This document shows positions 1-6,486 of a DNA stretch of 10,639 nt, one piece after another (position 1 is the first letter of the stretch; every line of letters begins with the position of its first letter). Source of the stretch: Thermoflexus hugenholtzii JAD2 (lineage in GTDB: Bacteria; Chloroflexota; Dehalococcoidia; SHYB01); the NCBI GenBank assembly GCA_945861815.1, contig CAMAVV010000036.1, positions 1-10,639 on the forward strand, given 5' to 3'. The notes under the pieces were generated by a model. It saw only the letters and a program-made list of their open reading frames with translations. It was not told where the DNA came from and did no database searches. The translations under genes and the position numbers were made by a program.

Positions 1-135
1 CAGCAGTACCCCTGGCTGGCCATCGTGCCGGCGGGCTGCATCAGCCTTGCTGTCTTCTCCTTCAACCTTCTAGGCGACGCTATTCGCGATACGCTGGACC
101 CGCGTCTGCGCGGCGGCGGCGGACGCATCAAATAG
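1..135 (+). CDS. ABC transporter permease, DppC/OppC-like, C-terminal fragment
   Basis: Only the last 44 residues and the stop are in the window, and the gene begins before base 1. The fragment ends in a hydrophobic helix followed by FNLLGDAIRDTLDPRLRG. This is the characteristic C-terminus of the second inner-membrane permease of peptide/nickel/oligopeptide ABC importers (DppC/OppC family), where the FNLLGDxLRDxLDPRL block closes the last membrane segment. The glycine-rich tail GGGGRIK is short and ordinary. By family knowledge it forms a membrane heterodimer with a DppB-type permease, powered by two ATPases and fed by a solute-binding protein, none of which is visible here. The substrate cannot be inferred. 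No clear terminator follows; the next gene appears to have its own promoter, so this is probably the last gene of its operon. Confidence 0.85.
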   Translation, partial: QQYPWLAIVPAGCISLAVFSFNLLGDAIRDTLDPRLRGGGGRIK

Positions 136-156
136 CCGGTTCGCGCCACCTGCCGC

Positions 157-186
157 TTCACATTTGTAGTCTGCTTTTGCTACACT
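157..186 (+). promoter_or_regulatory. Putative sigma-70 promoter of the DrrAB-type exporter operon
   Basis: A -35-like TTCACA (157-162) is followed after 18 bases by a -10-like TACACT (181-186), which is preceded by TG at 178-179, making an extended -10 (TGCTACACT). The predicted start of transcription is near 193, giving a leader of about 48 bases before the ATG at 241. An inverted repeat TGTAG (165-169) / CTACA (180-184) with a 10-base gap overlaps the spacer and the -10 box and could be an operator. Inferred from motif matching only. Confidence 0.5.
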
Positions 187-240
187 CGTTTGACGTATCC
201 GTTCTTGTCAGCGGGTCTTTTTGCGGCCTGAAAGGCGCTC

Positions 241-1257
241 ATGATTGAGGTTAGCGACTTAGTAAAGGTCTACCCTGGCGGCACAAAGGCCGTCTCCGGG
301 ATAAATTTTGCGGTGCGCGAGGGTGAATTCTTCGGCTTTCTCGGGCCAAACGGCGCGGGGAAGAGCACGACGCTCAAGATACTCTCGACGCTGCTCAAGA
401 AGACCTCCGGCACGGTAAAAGTCGCAGGCTACGATGTTGACCACGATGGGATGCGCGTCCGCCAGAGCATCGGCTTTGCGATGCAAGAGGTGGGACTAGA
501 CGACCTTGCCACAGGCAAGGACTTCCTTGTGCTCCAGGGTCTCCTGTACAAGCTCTCTGAGCACGAGTCGAAGAAGCGGGCGAACGAACTTCTGGAGATG
601 ATGGAACTCACCTATGCCGCGAATCGCAAAGTAGGCACGTACTCAGGAGGAATGCGCCGGCGCATAGACCTCCTTGGAGCGCTCATCCATCGTCCGAAGC
701 TGCTCTTTCTTGATGAGCCAACGACGGGCCTCGACCCTCAAAGCCGCCTGGCGATATGGGACTACCTGAAGCGGATCAACAAGGACGGTGTCACCATCGT
801 CCTCACAACGCAGATCATGGAAGAGGCCGACCGTTTGTGCGAACGGCTCGCCATCATCGATGTGGGGACGATCGTTGCCGAAGGCTCGCCGGATATGCTG
901 AAGGCGCAAGTGGGCGGCGACGTGGTCTCGATCACCATCGGCACTGCGGCGGCGCATGCCACAGACGAGATGAAGGCAAAAGCGAAGGGTATCCTGACGG
1001 CGCGCCCTGGAGTCATCAGCGCTACAGAGCAAAACGGCGCGATGCTTGTTACCGTCAAAGATGGTGGCTCCGCAGCGCCAGACCTGATGCGCTCCCTTAT
1101 CGAAGGCGGCATTCATGTCTCCAATATTGCTGTCTCTGAGCCGACGCTTGACGACGTCTTTCTCAAACTGACTGGCAAAAAGATCCGCTCAGATTCCACG
1201 GGCGGCGACGCTATGGACTCGGCGATGAGGGCCTTCATGGGCCTGAAGAAGCGATAG
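241..1257 (+). CDS. ABC transporter ATP-binding protein, DrrA-type exporter
   Basis: This 338-residue protein is the cytoplasmic ATPase of an ABC-2 exporter of the DrrA (daunorubicin resistance) type. Visible motifs are Walker A GPNGAGKST (35-43), the Q-loop glutamine near 82, the signature YSGGM (134-138), Walker B LLFLDEP with catalytic Glu159, and a D-loop GLDP. The H-loop position reads TTQIMEEA, with Gln191 where most ABC ATPases have His; the DrrA branch commonly has TTQ here, which supports the assignment. The C-terminal 110 residues form the family's accessory region, including SEPTLDDVFLKLTG near 299-312. The start has a weak AAAGG site five bases upstream. The permease gene begins two bases after this stop, so the pair is surely co-transcribed. 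Family members export drugs, lipids or glycolipids; the cargo here is unknown. Confidence 0.93.
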   Translation: MIEVSDLVKVYPGGTKAVSGINFAVREGEFFGFLGPNGAGKSTTLKILSTLLKKTSGTVKVAGYDVDHDGMRVRQSIGFAMQEVGLDDLATGKDFLVLQGLLYKLSEHESKKRANELLEMMELTYAANRKVGTYSGGMRRRIDLLGALIHRPKLLFLDEPTTGLDPQSRLAIWDYLKRINKDGVTIVLTTQIMEEADRLCERLAIIDVGTIVAEGSPDMLKAQVGGDVVSITIGTAAAHATDEMKAKAKGILTARPGVISATEQNGAMLVTVKDGGSAAPDLMRSLIEGGIHVSNIAVSEPTLDDVFLKLTGKKIRSDSTGGDAMDSAMRAFMGLKKR

Positions 1258-1259
1258 CC

Positions 1260-2027
1260 ATGTTAGAAATAGCGCGCGAAACGTATTACCTCTACCGCAG
1301 GAACTTCATCACGTGGGTGAAGATGCCGGCGTTGGTTATTCCGTCGATCTTCATCTCGATCTTCCTTTTCCTCGTCTTTGGGGCGTCCTTCGATGGTGTG
1401 GTGACGCTGCCTGGCTTCCCCATAGATGATTACAACGCCTTTGTGACGGGGATGATCATAGTGCAGGCGGTGGTCTTCAGTGGCAGCGATGCTGGATTTG
1501 CGCTGGTGACGGATATCGCCTCAGGATTCTTCGATAAGCAGCTTTTGGCGCCGATAAACCGGATGTCTATCCTCTTTGGGCAATTGCTTATGGCGGGCAC
1601 CCGCGCCTTGCTTCAAACGGTTGTCATCGTGCTCGTCGCCATAGCCCTCGGTGTGGAGTTCAAGACCGGCGTTCCAGGCATCATCGCGATCATCATCGTC
1701 TCGGCGGGCTTCGGCATCACGTGGTCCTGCCTTGGCATCATCATTGCCCTGCAATCCAAAAGCGCCCAAGCGACACAGGCCTCCTTCATCCTGTTTTTCC
1801 CGCTCATCTTTCTCACCGATGCCTTTATGCCCGAGGAATTTCTCTCCGGCTGGTTCAAGGTGGCGGTGATGATAAACCCGGTTACCTATGTGCTGGGAGG
1901 CATCCGGGCAATGGTCATCTCCGGGTGGGACTGGACTCCGATCGCTCACGGGTTGTGGGCGCTGCTTGGTCTGACCGTTCCCCTCGTCACTCTGGCCACT
2001 TGGCTCTATCGTCGTTCAACAGCGTAG
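1260..2027 (+). CDS. ABC-2 type transporter permease, DrrB-type
   Basis: This 255-residue integral membrane protein has about six hydrophobic segments (roughly 25-44, 60-80, 112-130, 140-163, 172-190 and 230-250), the usual size and topology of an ABC-2 permease. A typical family stretch between helices five and six reads FMPEEFLSGWF then NPVTYVLGGIRAM (about 189-217). By family knowledge it forms a homodimeric channel coupled to two copies of the upstream ATPase. The ATG lies two bases after the stop of the ATPase gene, and a GAAGAAG stretch just before that stop could act as ribosome binding site, so translation is probably coupled. No neighbouring regulator or biosynthetic cluster suggests a substrate. 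Confidence 0.92.
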   Translation: MLEIARETYYLYRRNFITWVKMPALVIPSIFISIFLFLVFGASFDGVVTLPGFPIDDYNAFVTGMIIVQAVVFSGSDAGFALVTDIASGFFDKQLLAPINRMSILFGQLLMAGTRALLQTVVIVLVAIALGVEFKTGVPGIIAIIIVSAGFGITWSCLGIIIALQSKSAQATQASFILFFPLIFLTDAFMPEEFLSGWFKVAVMINPVTYVLGGIRAMVISGWDWTPIAHGLWALLGLTVPLVTLATWLYRRSTA

Positions 2028-2085
2028 GACTCCATCTCGCCACGTCTCGGCCTTCTTCTCCCCTGGCTCTAAAGATTGGTGCAGG

Positions 2086-2094
2086 TGTTACACT
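2086..2094 (+). promoter_or_regulatory. Putative extended -10 promoter of the SDR gene
   Basis: TG at 2086-2087, one base, then TACACT at 2089-2094 form an extended -10 with the same pattern (TGNTACACT) as the promoter before the exporter operon. No good -35 is visible at 16-19 bases upstream, which extended -10 promoters can tolerate. Transcription would start near 2101, only a few bases before the ATG at 2106. That ATG has no Shine-Dalgarno site, so the mRNA may be nearly leaderless. The rest of the 78-base gap after the permease gene shows no other signal. Confidence 0.4.
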
Positions 2095-2105
2095 GGCGCG
2101 CACCT

Positions 2106-2876
2106 ATGCGATTTAAAGGCAAAACGGTCATTGTCACCGGTGGCGGCTCAGGTATCGGGAGAGGCATTGCCCTGCGTTTTGGGAAAGAGGGGGCGAATAC
2201 CGTCATTGCCGCTAGGGTGAAAATGGACCTGGATAAAGTGGTGAAGGAGATCGAAGGCGCAGGCGGCACAGCCTTTGCCATCCCCACGGATATCACGATC
2301 GAGGCCCAGACCAAGAGTCTCATCGAGGAGACGGTGAAACGCTTCGGCGCGGTGGATGTGCTGGTGAACAACGCCGCCCGCGTGGGGCGCATGGGACATT
2401 TCCTGGAGATGCCTGCGGAAGAGTGGGAGATGGCCTATAAGACCAATGTGATGGGGACGATATTTTGCAGCCGCGAGGCGCTGCGCATGATGCAGCCGCG
2501 GAAGTCGGGCGTCATCATCAACATCTCGTCCCTGGCCGCCCTCACAGGCTTCTACCCGACGATGCCCTATAACGAGAGCAAGGCGGCGATCAATAACCTG
2601 ACCATCGATCTGGCGCGGATAGGCGCACCCGATGGCATACGAGTCAACGCCCTTGCCCTAGGCCCGGTACATTCAGGCACGATGGGCAGAACGACAACGG
2701 GCACGCTTCCCGGCCCGATGGACAAGCTGTGGGACTGGTTCGGGATGGCGAAGCCTGCAGGGAATCCCTTGAACCCGGACGACATCGCCGGCGTGGTGGC
2801 GTTTCTCGCGTCGAAAGAGGCGGGTAGCATCACCGGGCAGATCATTGCGATGACGACGCGAGTGGAAGAGGCGTAG
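2106..2876 (+). CDS. SDR-family NAD(P)-dependent oxidoreductase
   Basis: This 256-residue classical short-chain dehydrogenase/reductase carries a Rossmann nucleotide-binding motif TGGGSGIG (11-18), NNAA (88-91), and the catalytic tetrad Asn114 (KTNVMG), Ser142 (ISSLAA), Tyr155 and Lys159 (YNESK). Arg37 after the second strand (AAR) favours NADP(H) over NAD(H). The ATG at 2106 was chosen because the protein then begins MRFKGKTVIVTGG as in other SDRs. A TTG 30 bases upstream would add ten residues with no family resemblance. The C-terminus reads ITGQIIAMTTRVEEA, lacking the VDGG block that usually follows ITGQ. The substrate-loop region (about 190-215) is rich in Gly and Thr and gives no substrate clue. 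The stop abuts the stop of the convergent kinase gene. Confidence 0.92.
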   Translation: MRFKGKTVIVTGGGSGIGRGIALRFGKEGANTVIAARVKMDLDKVVKEIEGAGGTAFAIPTDITIEAQTKSLIEETVKRFGAVDVLVNNAARVGRMGHFLEMPAEEWEMAYKTNVMGTIFCSREALRMMQPRKSGVIINISSLAALTGFYPTMPYNESKAAINNLTIDLARIGAPDGIRVNALALGPVHSGTMGRTTTGTLPGPMDKLWDWFGMAKPAGNPLNPDDIAGVVAFLASKEAGSITGQIIAMTTRVEEA

Positions 2877-4205
2877 CTATGTATTCGCGGGCTGTCCTGC
2901 TCCAGGTGAAGCCGTCTTCGGCTCCTGAACGGCGGCAGGTTTCACATCCTGGGTCAACTGCGGCAGTTTGACCCGCACCGTCGTTCCTTCGTCAGCCTTG
3001 CTCTCGATCTCGATGGTTCCCCTATGTGCATCGACGAGCACCTTGGCGATGGCTAGGCCGAGCCCTGCGCCTCCGGCATCCCGGCCGCGCGACTGGTCGG
3101 AGCGGTAGAAGCGGTCAAAGACATGGGGCAGGTGTTCAGGAGCGATGCCCTTGCCCATGTCCTTCACTGAAAGCACTGCCTGGCCCTGCTGCGTGGTAAG
3201 GCTGAGATCGATGCGCCCACCCGAAGGCGTGTATTTGAAGGCATTGTCCAAGAGGAGGAGCAAGAGCTGGCGCAAGCGCTCCCGATCGCCGGAGGCAAAG
3301 GCTTCGCCCGGCATGGCGAGGCATTGCAGATGGAGGCCTCTCTCTTGCGCCAGAGGCCGCACATCATCGGTAAGGCGGTGAGCCAGTTCCCCAAGGTCAA
3401 CAGGCTCCAGACGCAGAGGCAGCCGCCCTGCATCGGATTGAGCCAGCGTCAGCAATCCAGAAACTAAGCCGTTCAGATACTCAGTCTCCGAGACGATGCT
3501 ATCCACGAGATGGCGGTTCTGCTCGACGGTTTGCCCGCCGTGGCGCGCCAAGAGCTCGCCGCTGCTGCGGATGAGCGTCAAGGGTGTGCGCAGCTCGTGG
3601 GAGGCGTCGGCGACGAAGCGGCGCTGGCGATCGAAGGCGCGGCGGATGGGAACCATGGCGCGCCCGGCAAGGAACCAGCCGCCAGCGATGGCAAGCAGGA
3701 GCGCGCCAGCCTCTGAAAGCACAAGGATCCAGGTGAGCTTGCGCAGAGCGGCCTGCTGCGACTCGATAGACGTGCCGATCTGCAAGACACCAAGAGGTCT
3801 TCCGCTCTGGGTCGAGACGAGGACGGAGTAGACCCGGACGTCCTTGCCGCTAATCTCCACCGTCCCAAATTGCGGCGTGCCACCGAGCGCCTGGCGAAAG
3901 CCGTTCGGGTCAGGGGACGATGTGACATCGACGTTCTGTGGATTCTGAAATATCTGACCTGTGGGGTCCATGGCGAGATAGAAGGCGTCGCCACGGAAAC
4001 CAGTTCTGGGAAGGAGGAAGTTCGAGCCTGGGCGAAAGACGAGGTTCTGGACGGTGTCACGCCCCTTCTCTCGGAGCGAATCGTCGGCGGCGTTATAGAG
4101 GGTGTTAGCAGTGACGAAAAAGATGCCGATCCCCAGCGCGACGAGGAGCCCCACAAGGACCACAAGGTTCCATACCAGCAGCTGATTGCGAATCTTAGTG
4201 AACAT
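2877..4205 (-). CDS. Two-component sensor histidine kinase, membrane-bound
   Basis: This is the kinase partner of the adjacent response regulator. Numbered from the ATG at 4205 (442 residues), it has a first membrane helix (about 11-33), an extracytoplasmic sensor region of about 120 residues, a second helix (about 157-180), and the phosphoacceptor H-box SHELRTPLT with His203. The N-box is DNAFKYTPSGG, then DMGKGIAP (G1), DRFYRSDQSR (F-box) and GGAGLGLAIAK (G2). Little more than 20 residues separate helix two from the H-box, so a full HAMP domain is absent. The C-terminal 20 or so residues are a Pro/Ala-rich tail beyond the ATPase fold. The regulator stop and this start overlap as TGATG with GGAG six bases upstream; a GTG one codon earlier is the alternative start. 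It probably senses envelope stress, given the nearby htrA, which is inference. Confidence 0.93.
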   Translation of the reverse strand: MFTKIRNQLLVWNLVVLVGLLVALGIGIFFVTANTLYNAADDSLREKGRDTVQNLVFRPGSNFLLPRTGFRGDAFYLAMDPTGQIFQNPQNVDVTSSPDPNGFRQALGGTPQFGTVEISGKDVRVYSVLVSTQSGRPLGVLQIGTSIESQQAALRKLTWILVLSEAGALLLAIAGGWFLAGRAMVPIRRAFDRQRRFVADASHELRTPLTLIRSSGELLARHGGQTVEQNRHLVDSIVSETEYLNGLVSGLLTLAQSDAGRLPLRLEPVDLGELAHRLTDDVRPLAQERGLHLQCLAMPGEAFASGDRERLRQLLLLLLDNAFKYTPSGGRIDLSLTTQQGQAVLSVKDMGKGIAPEHLPHVFDRFYRSDQSRGRDAGGAGLGLAIAKVLVDAHRGTIEIESKADEGTTVRVKLPQLTQDVKPAAVQEPKTASPGAGQPANT

Positions 4206-4879
4206 CACTCGCTCCGCAGGGTATAGCCGATGCCGCGCACTGTCTTGACCAGGTCCTTCGCGCCCTTTTGGTCGAGTTTGTTTCTCAGGTAGTGCACGTA
4301 GAGGTCGACAACATTGTTAGTGATTTCCGAGCCGTAACCCCAAACACGGTCGGCGATCTGCTCACGGGTATGCACTTTGCCCGTGTTCCGCATGAAATAT
4401 TCTAGAAGGGCGAACTCCTTGGGAGTCAGGTCCACATCAGCTCCATCGAAGGCCACCTGGTGGGCCCTGAGGTCCATCGCGAGCTTGCCGCAGACCAGGC
4501 GCGTAGCCTCTCGCGTCTCCACTTTGCGCCGGGAGAGGGAGCGGAGGCGCGCCGATAGCTCCTGGAAGGCGAAGGGTTTCACCAGATAGTCGTCGGCGCC
4601 GGCATCCAAGCCTTCGACGCGGTCGGAAACAGCATCGCGGGCGGTGAGCATCAGCACCGGCGTGGCGACCTTGGCTTTGCGAAGGCGGCGTGTCACCTCA
4701 GGCCCTTGGAGCTTGGGCAGCAGCCAATCGAGGATGACAACATCGTATGAGCCTGTAGAGGCGAACTCGAGGCCCTGCTCGCCATCGTGGGCCACCTCTA
4801 CGATGTGCCCCTCTTCCTCCAGGGCTTGCTTCACGATCTGGGCGAGACGCTTCTCATCTTCCACTATCAGGATGTGCAT
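4205..4879 (-). CDS. OmpR/PhoB-family response regulator
   Basis: This 224-residue DNA-binding regulator has a receiver domain (1-115) with acidic residues Glu7 and Asp8, phosphoacceptor Asp51 (VILDWLLP), Thr79 (LTARD) and Lys101 (LVKPFAF). A winged-helix output domain (about 128-222) contains LTPKEFALLEYFM, a recognition-helix region NNVVDLYVHYLRNKL and the wing VRGIGYTL. Length and layout are normal for the family. It is first in the operon, and its stop overlaps the kinase start (TGATG). It is divergent from htrA across 182 bases, so it may control both transcripts, as MprA does beside pepD or CssR beside htrB; that comparison is from known systems. The ATG has no Shine-Dalgarno site, but a -10 box TATACT lies eight bases upstream, suggesting a leaderless mRNA. 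Confidence 0.95.
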   Translation of the reverse strand: MHILIVEDEKRLAQIVKQALEEEGHIVEVAHDGEQGLEFASTGSYDVVILDWLLPKLQGPEVTRRLRKAKVATPVLMLTARDAVSDRVEGLDAGADDYLVKPFAFQELSARLRSLSRRKVETREATRLVCGKLAMDLRAHQVAFDGADVDLTPKEFALLEYFMRNTGKVHTREQIADRVWGYGSEITNNVVDLYVHYLRNKLDQKGAKDLVKTVRGIGYTLRSE

Positions 4880-4887
4880 GACACCAA

Positions 4888-4914
4888 AGTATACGAAGCG
4901 GCGAAGCCCCGCAA
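4888..4914 (-). promoter_or_regulatory. Putative promoter of the response regulator/kinase operon
   Basis: On the minus strand a TATACT -10 box occupies 4893-4888 and a weak -35-like TTGCGG occupies 4914-4909 with a 15-base spacer; shifting the -35 by one base (TTTGCG) gives 16. Transcription would begin at about 4881-4879, at or next to the ATG itself. The 6-mer GTATAC at 4889-4894 is a palindrome, and GAAGC is repeated at 4895-4899 and 4903-4907. Confidence 0.45.
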
Positions 4915-4964
4915 ATATGGCATACAGAGGAAAAAGTCCAGCTTACAGGTTAGAATCATCCGTG

Positions 4965-4986
4965 AGAAACTCTAATGCGTTTCTAA
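4965..4986. repeat. Nested inverted and direct repeats in the regulator-htrA intergenic region
   Basis: AGAAAC (4965-4970) and GTTTCT (4979-4984) are inverted arms separated by eight bases. TCTAA occurs at 4971-4975 and again at 4982-4986, exactly 11 bases apart. Tandem half-sites one helical turn apart are the usual binding pattern of OmpR-family regulators, so this is a candidate site for the neighbouring response regulator. It lies upstream of the predicted htrA -35. The function is inferred. Confidence 0.35.
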
Positions 4987-5004
4987 AATAAGGCGCGTAG
5001 ACTA

Positions 5005-5033
5005 TTGATGTAGCGCGCTACAACGCTTATAAA
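5005..5033 (+). promoter_or_regulatory. htrA promoter with a palindromic operator in the spacer
   Basis: A -35 TTGATG (5005-5010) and a -10 TATAAA (5028-5033) are 17 bases apart, a good housekeeping promoter. A perfect 14-bp palindrome, TGTAGCGCGCTACA (5009-5022), starts in the last two bases of the -35 and fills most of the spacer. A protein bound there would block RNA polymerase, or distort the spacer as MerR-type activators do. Transcription should start near 5040. A strong GGAGG at 5051-5055 sits six bases before the ATG. Confidence 0.6.
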
Positions 5034-5061
5034 CGGCGAGAAGAAAAAGAGGAGGTTTCCA

Positions 5062-6294
5062 ATGGCACCCTTCGAGGAAACCAATCCACACGAGTGGAAC
5101 AGACCTTCCTATAGCCTGCCCTCTGACCCGTATCTTTCCGCTCCGCCAACCGCGCCTAAGAAACCAAGCCGCCGGGGCTGGTTCATCGCCACAGGGCTTA
5201 TCACAGCACTAGCATTGGCCATCGGCTTGACCATCGGCGCAGTCTTCCCCGATGGGACCACGAATAGCCCGCGAGTGCAAAACATCATCAGCACAGACGT
5301 GTACGACGAGGCGAAGGTCACTTCGCTCTATGATTTGGTCATCCCCGCCATTGCCAAGATCGAAACGACACAGGGGCAAACGAGCGGCCTGCCATTCTTC
5401 AGCCGCGGCCAGGGCAGCGGCTTCCTGGTGGACAGCGACGGCCGCTTCGTGACGAACTATCACGTTATAGATGGGGCGACCCGCGTCACCGTGATATTGC
5501 AGGATGGCAGGCGCTCCAGCGGCGAGGTCATCGGCTCCGATCCCAATAATGATGTTGCCGTCGTGAAGGTGCCAGCCGATTTCGTGAAGGGCATCTCTCC
5601 CCTTGCCTTTGCCGATTCGGCCAGGGTGCGCCCAGGCCAGATGGCAATCGCCATAGGAAGCCCCCTAGGCGAACAGGGCACAGTGACGGTAGGCGTGGTG
5701 AGCGGCATCAACCGCAGTCTGCCATCGGTTACGCGCTGGTCCATCGTGGGCATGATTTCGACCGACGCCCAGATATTCCCAGGCAATTCTGGCGGTCCCT
5801 TGCTGAACTCGATGGCTGAGGTCATCGGCATCAACACGGCTGTGACCACAGGCGAACAGGCGCGCCTCGGATACGCGGTGCCGAGCAACACAGCAAAGAG
5901 CGTCTACCTGAGAGTCACGAGCAACCCCAGCGGCGGGGTTACGACGGTGAAGCGCGCCTGGCTCGGCGTCACCATCTCCACTCTGGACGCCGATTCGGCC
6001 TCGGCCCTTGGGCTGAGCGTGCAGCGTGGCGTATACATCACCAGCGTTGTGGCAGAGAGCCCGGCGGCGCGCATAGGCCTGCGGCCCGCAGGAGCCGGCG
6101 CCGGCGGGCAACCCGGCAGCGGCGGCGATGTGGTCTTGGGAGTCGATGGCAAAGCTGTTGCCTCATCGGACGAGCTCATCACGGCCTTCAACACGAAACA
6201 GCCAGGCGATAAGGTGACGCTGAGGATCTTGCGCGACAATCGTGAGATGAATCTGGAGGTTACGCTCGGGGAGTTCCCCTCCTCGCTCAATTAG
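5062..6294 (+). CDS. htrA: Membrane-anchored HtrA/DegP-like S1C serine protease with PDZ domain
   Basis: This 410-residue quality-control protease should be anchored in the membrane with its catalytic part outside. A Pro-rich cytoplasmic N-terminus (1-36) ends in basic residues, followed by one helix (about 40-62). The trypsin-like domain (about 85-285) has the full triad: His134 in TNYHVIDG, Asp164 in DPNNDVAVVKV and Ser243 in PGNSGGPL. One PDZ domain (about 298-405) includes LGV, a substrate-binding loop and the late motif GDVVLGVDG. A Gly-rich insert, roughly 343-355, interrupts the PDZ fold. The length and single PDZ domain match Gram-positive and Chloroflexota HtrA rather than E. coli DegP, which has two PDZ domains. 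It degrades or refolds damaged envelope proteins. Divergent transcription from a two-component operon suggests stress-controlled expression. A strong terminator follows. Confidence 0.95.
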   Translation: MAPFEETNPHEWNRPSYSLPSDPYLSAPPTAPKKPSRRGWFIATGLITALALAIGLTIGAVFPDGTTNSPRVQNIISTDVYDEAKVTSLYDLVIPAIAKIETTQGQTSGLPFFSRGQGSGFLVDSDGRFVTNYHVIDGATRVTVILQDGRRSSGEVIGSDPNNDVAVVKVPADFVKGISPLAFADSARVRPGQMAIAIGSPLGEQGTVTVGVVSGINRSLPSVTRWSIVGMISTDAQIFPGNSGGPLLNSMAEVIGINTAVTTGEQARLGYAVPSNTAKSVYLRVTSNPSGGVTTVKRAWLGVTISTLDADSASALGLSVQRGVYITSVVAESPAARIGLRPAGAGAGGQPGSGGDVVLGVDGKAVASSDELITAFNTKQPGDKVTLRILRDNREMNLEVTLGEFPSSLN

Positions 6295-6368
6295 CTTACG
6301 TTGCTGACCTTTGCCTTGCCGGCATTTCTCCCCATGCCGCAGGCGAAGGCAGCTGCTTCCCCTATCCC

Positions 6369-6407
6369 GAAAGGCCCGGGCCGAACCCTCCCGGGCCTTT
6401 CATTTTG
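6369..6407 (+). terminator. Intrinsic terminator downstream of htrA
   Basis: A perfect 12-bp stem is formed by 6369-6380 and 6390-6401 (core AAAGGCCCGGG / CCCGGGCCTTT) with a nine-base loop, followed by a short T run (ATTTTG). It lies 75 bases after the htrA stop and just before the next promoter. It therefore separates the htrA transcript from the amidohydrolase gene. Confidence 0.85.
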
Positions 6408-6421
6408 CCCAGCGCATCGCC

Positions 6422-6450
6422 TTGACACCCCTGGCGCAGGCCATTACTCT
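6422..6450 (+). promoter_or_regulatory. Near-consensus sigma-70 promoter of the amidohydrolase gene
   Basis: A perfect -35 TTGACA (6422-6427) is separated by exactly 17 bases from the -10 TACTCT (6445-6450). Transcription should start near 6457, giving a leader of about 30 bases that contains GGAGG at 6477-6481, five bases before the ATG at 6487. The promoter begins about 20 bases beyond the terminator stem of htrA. Confidence 0.75.
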
Positions 6451-6486
6451 CTGGAGCAATCGTACGGCTCGTTTCCGGAGGACGCC

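Noticed and set aside
643..1116. A 157-codon open frame on the minus strand inside the exporter ATPase gene
   Set aside because: It is a shadow of a well-supported gene in GC-rich sequence, and its translation has no recognisable domain. Similar antisense frames at 1521-1949, 5460-5891, 5665-6111 and 7009-7404 were rejected for the same reason.
2076..2105. A TTG start ten codons upstream for the SDR gene
   Set aside because: The extra residues have no SDR character and would place the start upstream of the predicted -10 box.
6301..6486. An N-terminal extension of the amidohydrolase reading frame back to 6301
   Set aside because: The stretch contains the htrA terminator hairpin and a TTGACA/TACTCT promoter. 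The ATG at 6487 has a well-spaced GGAGG and starts the family homology.
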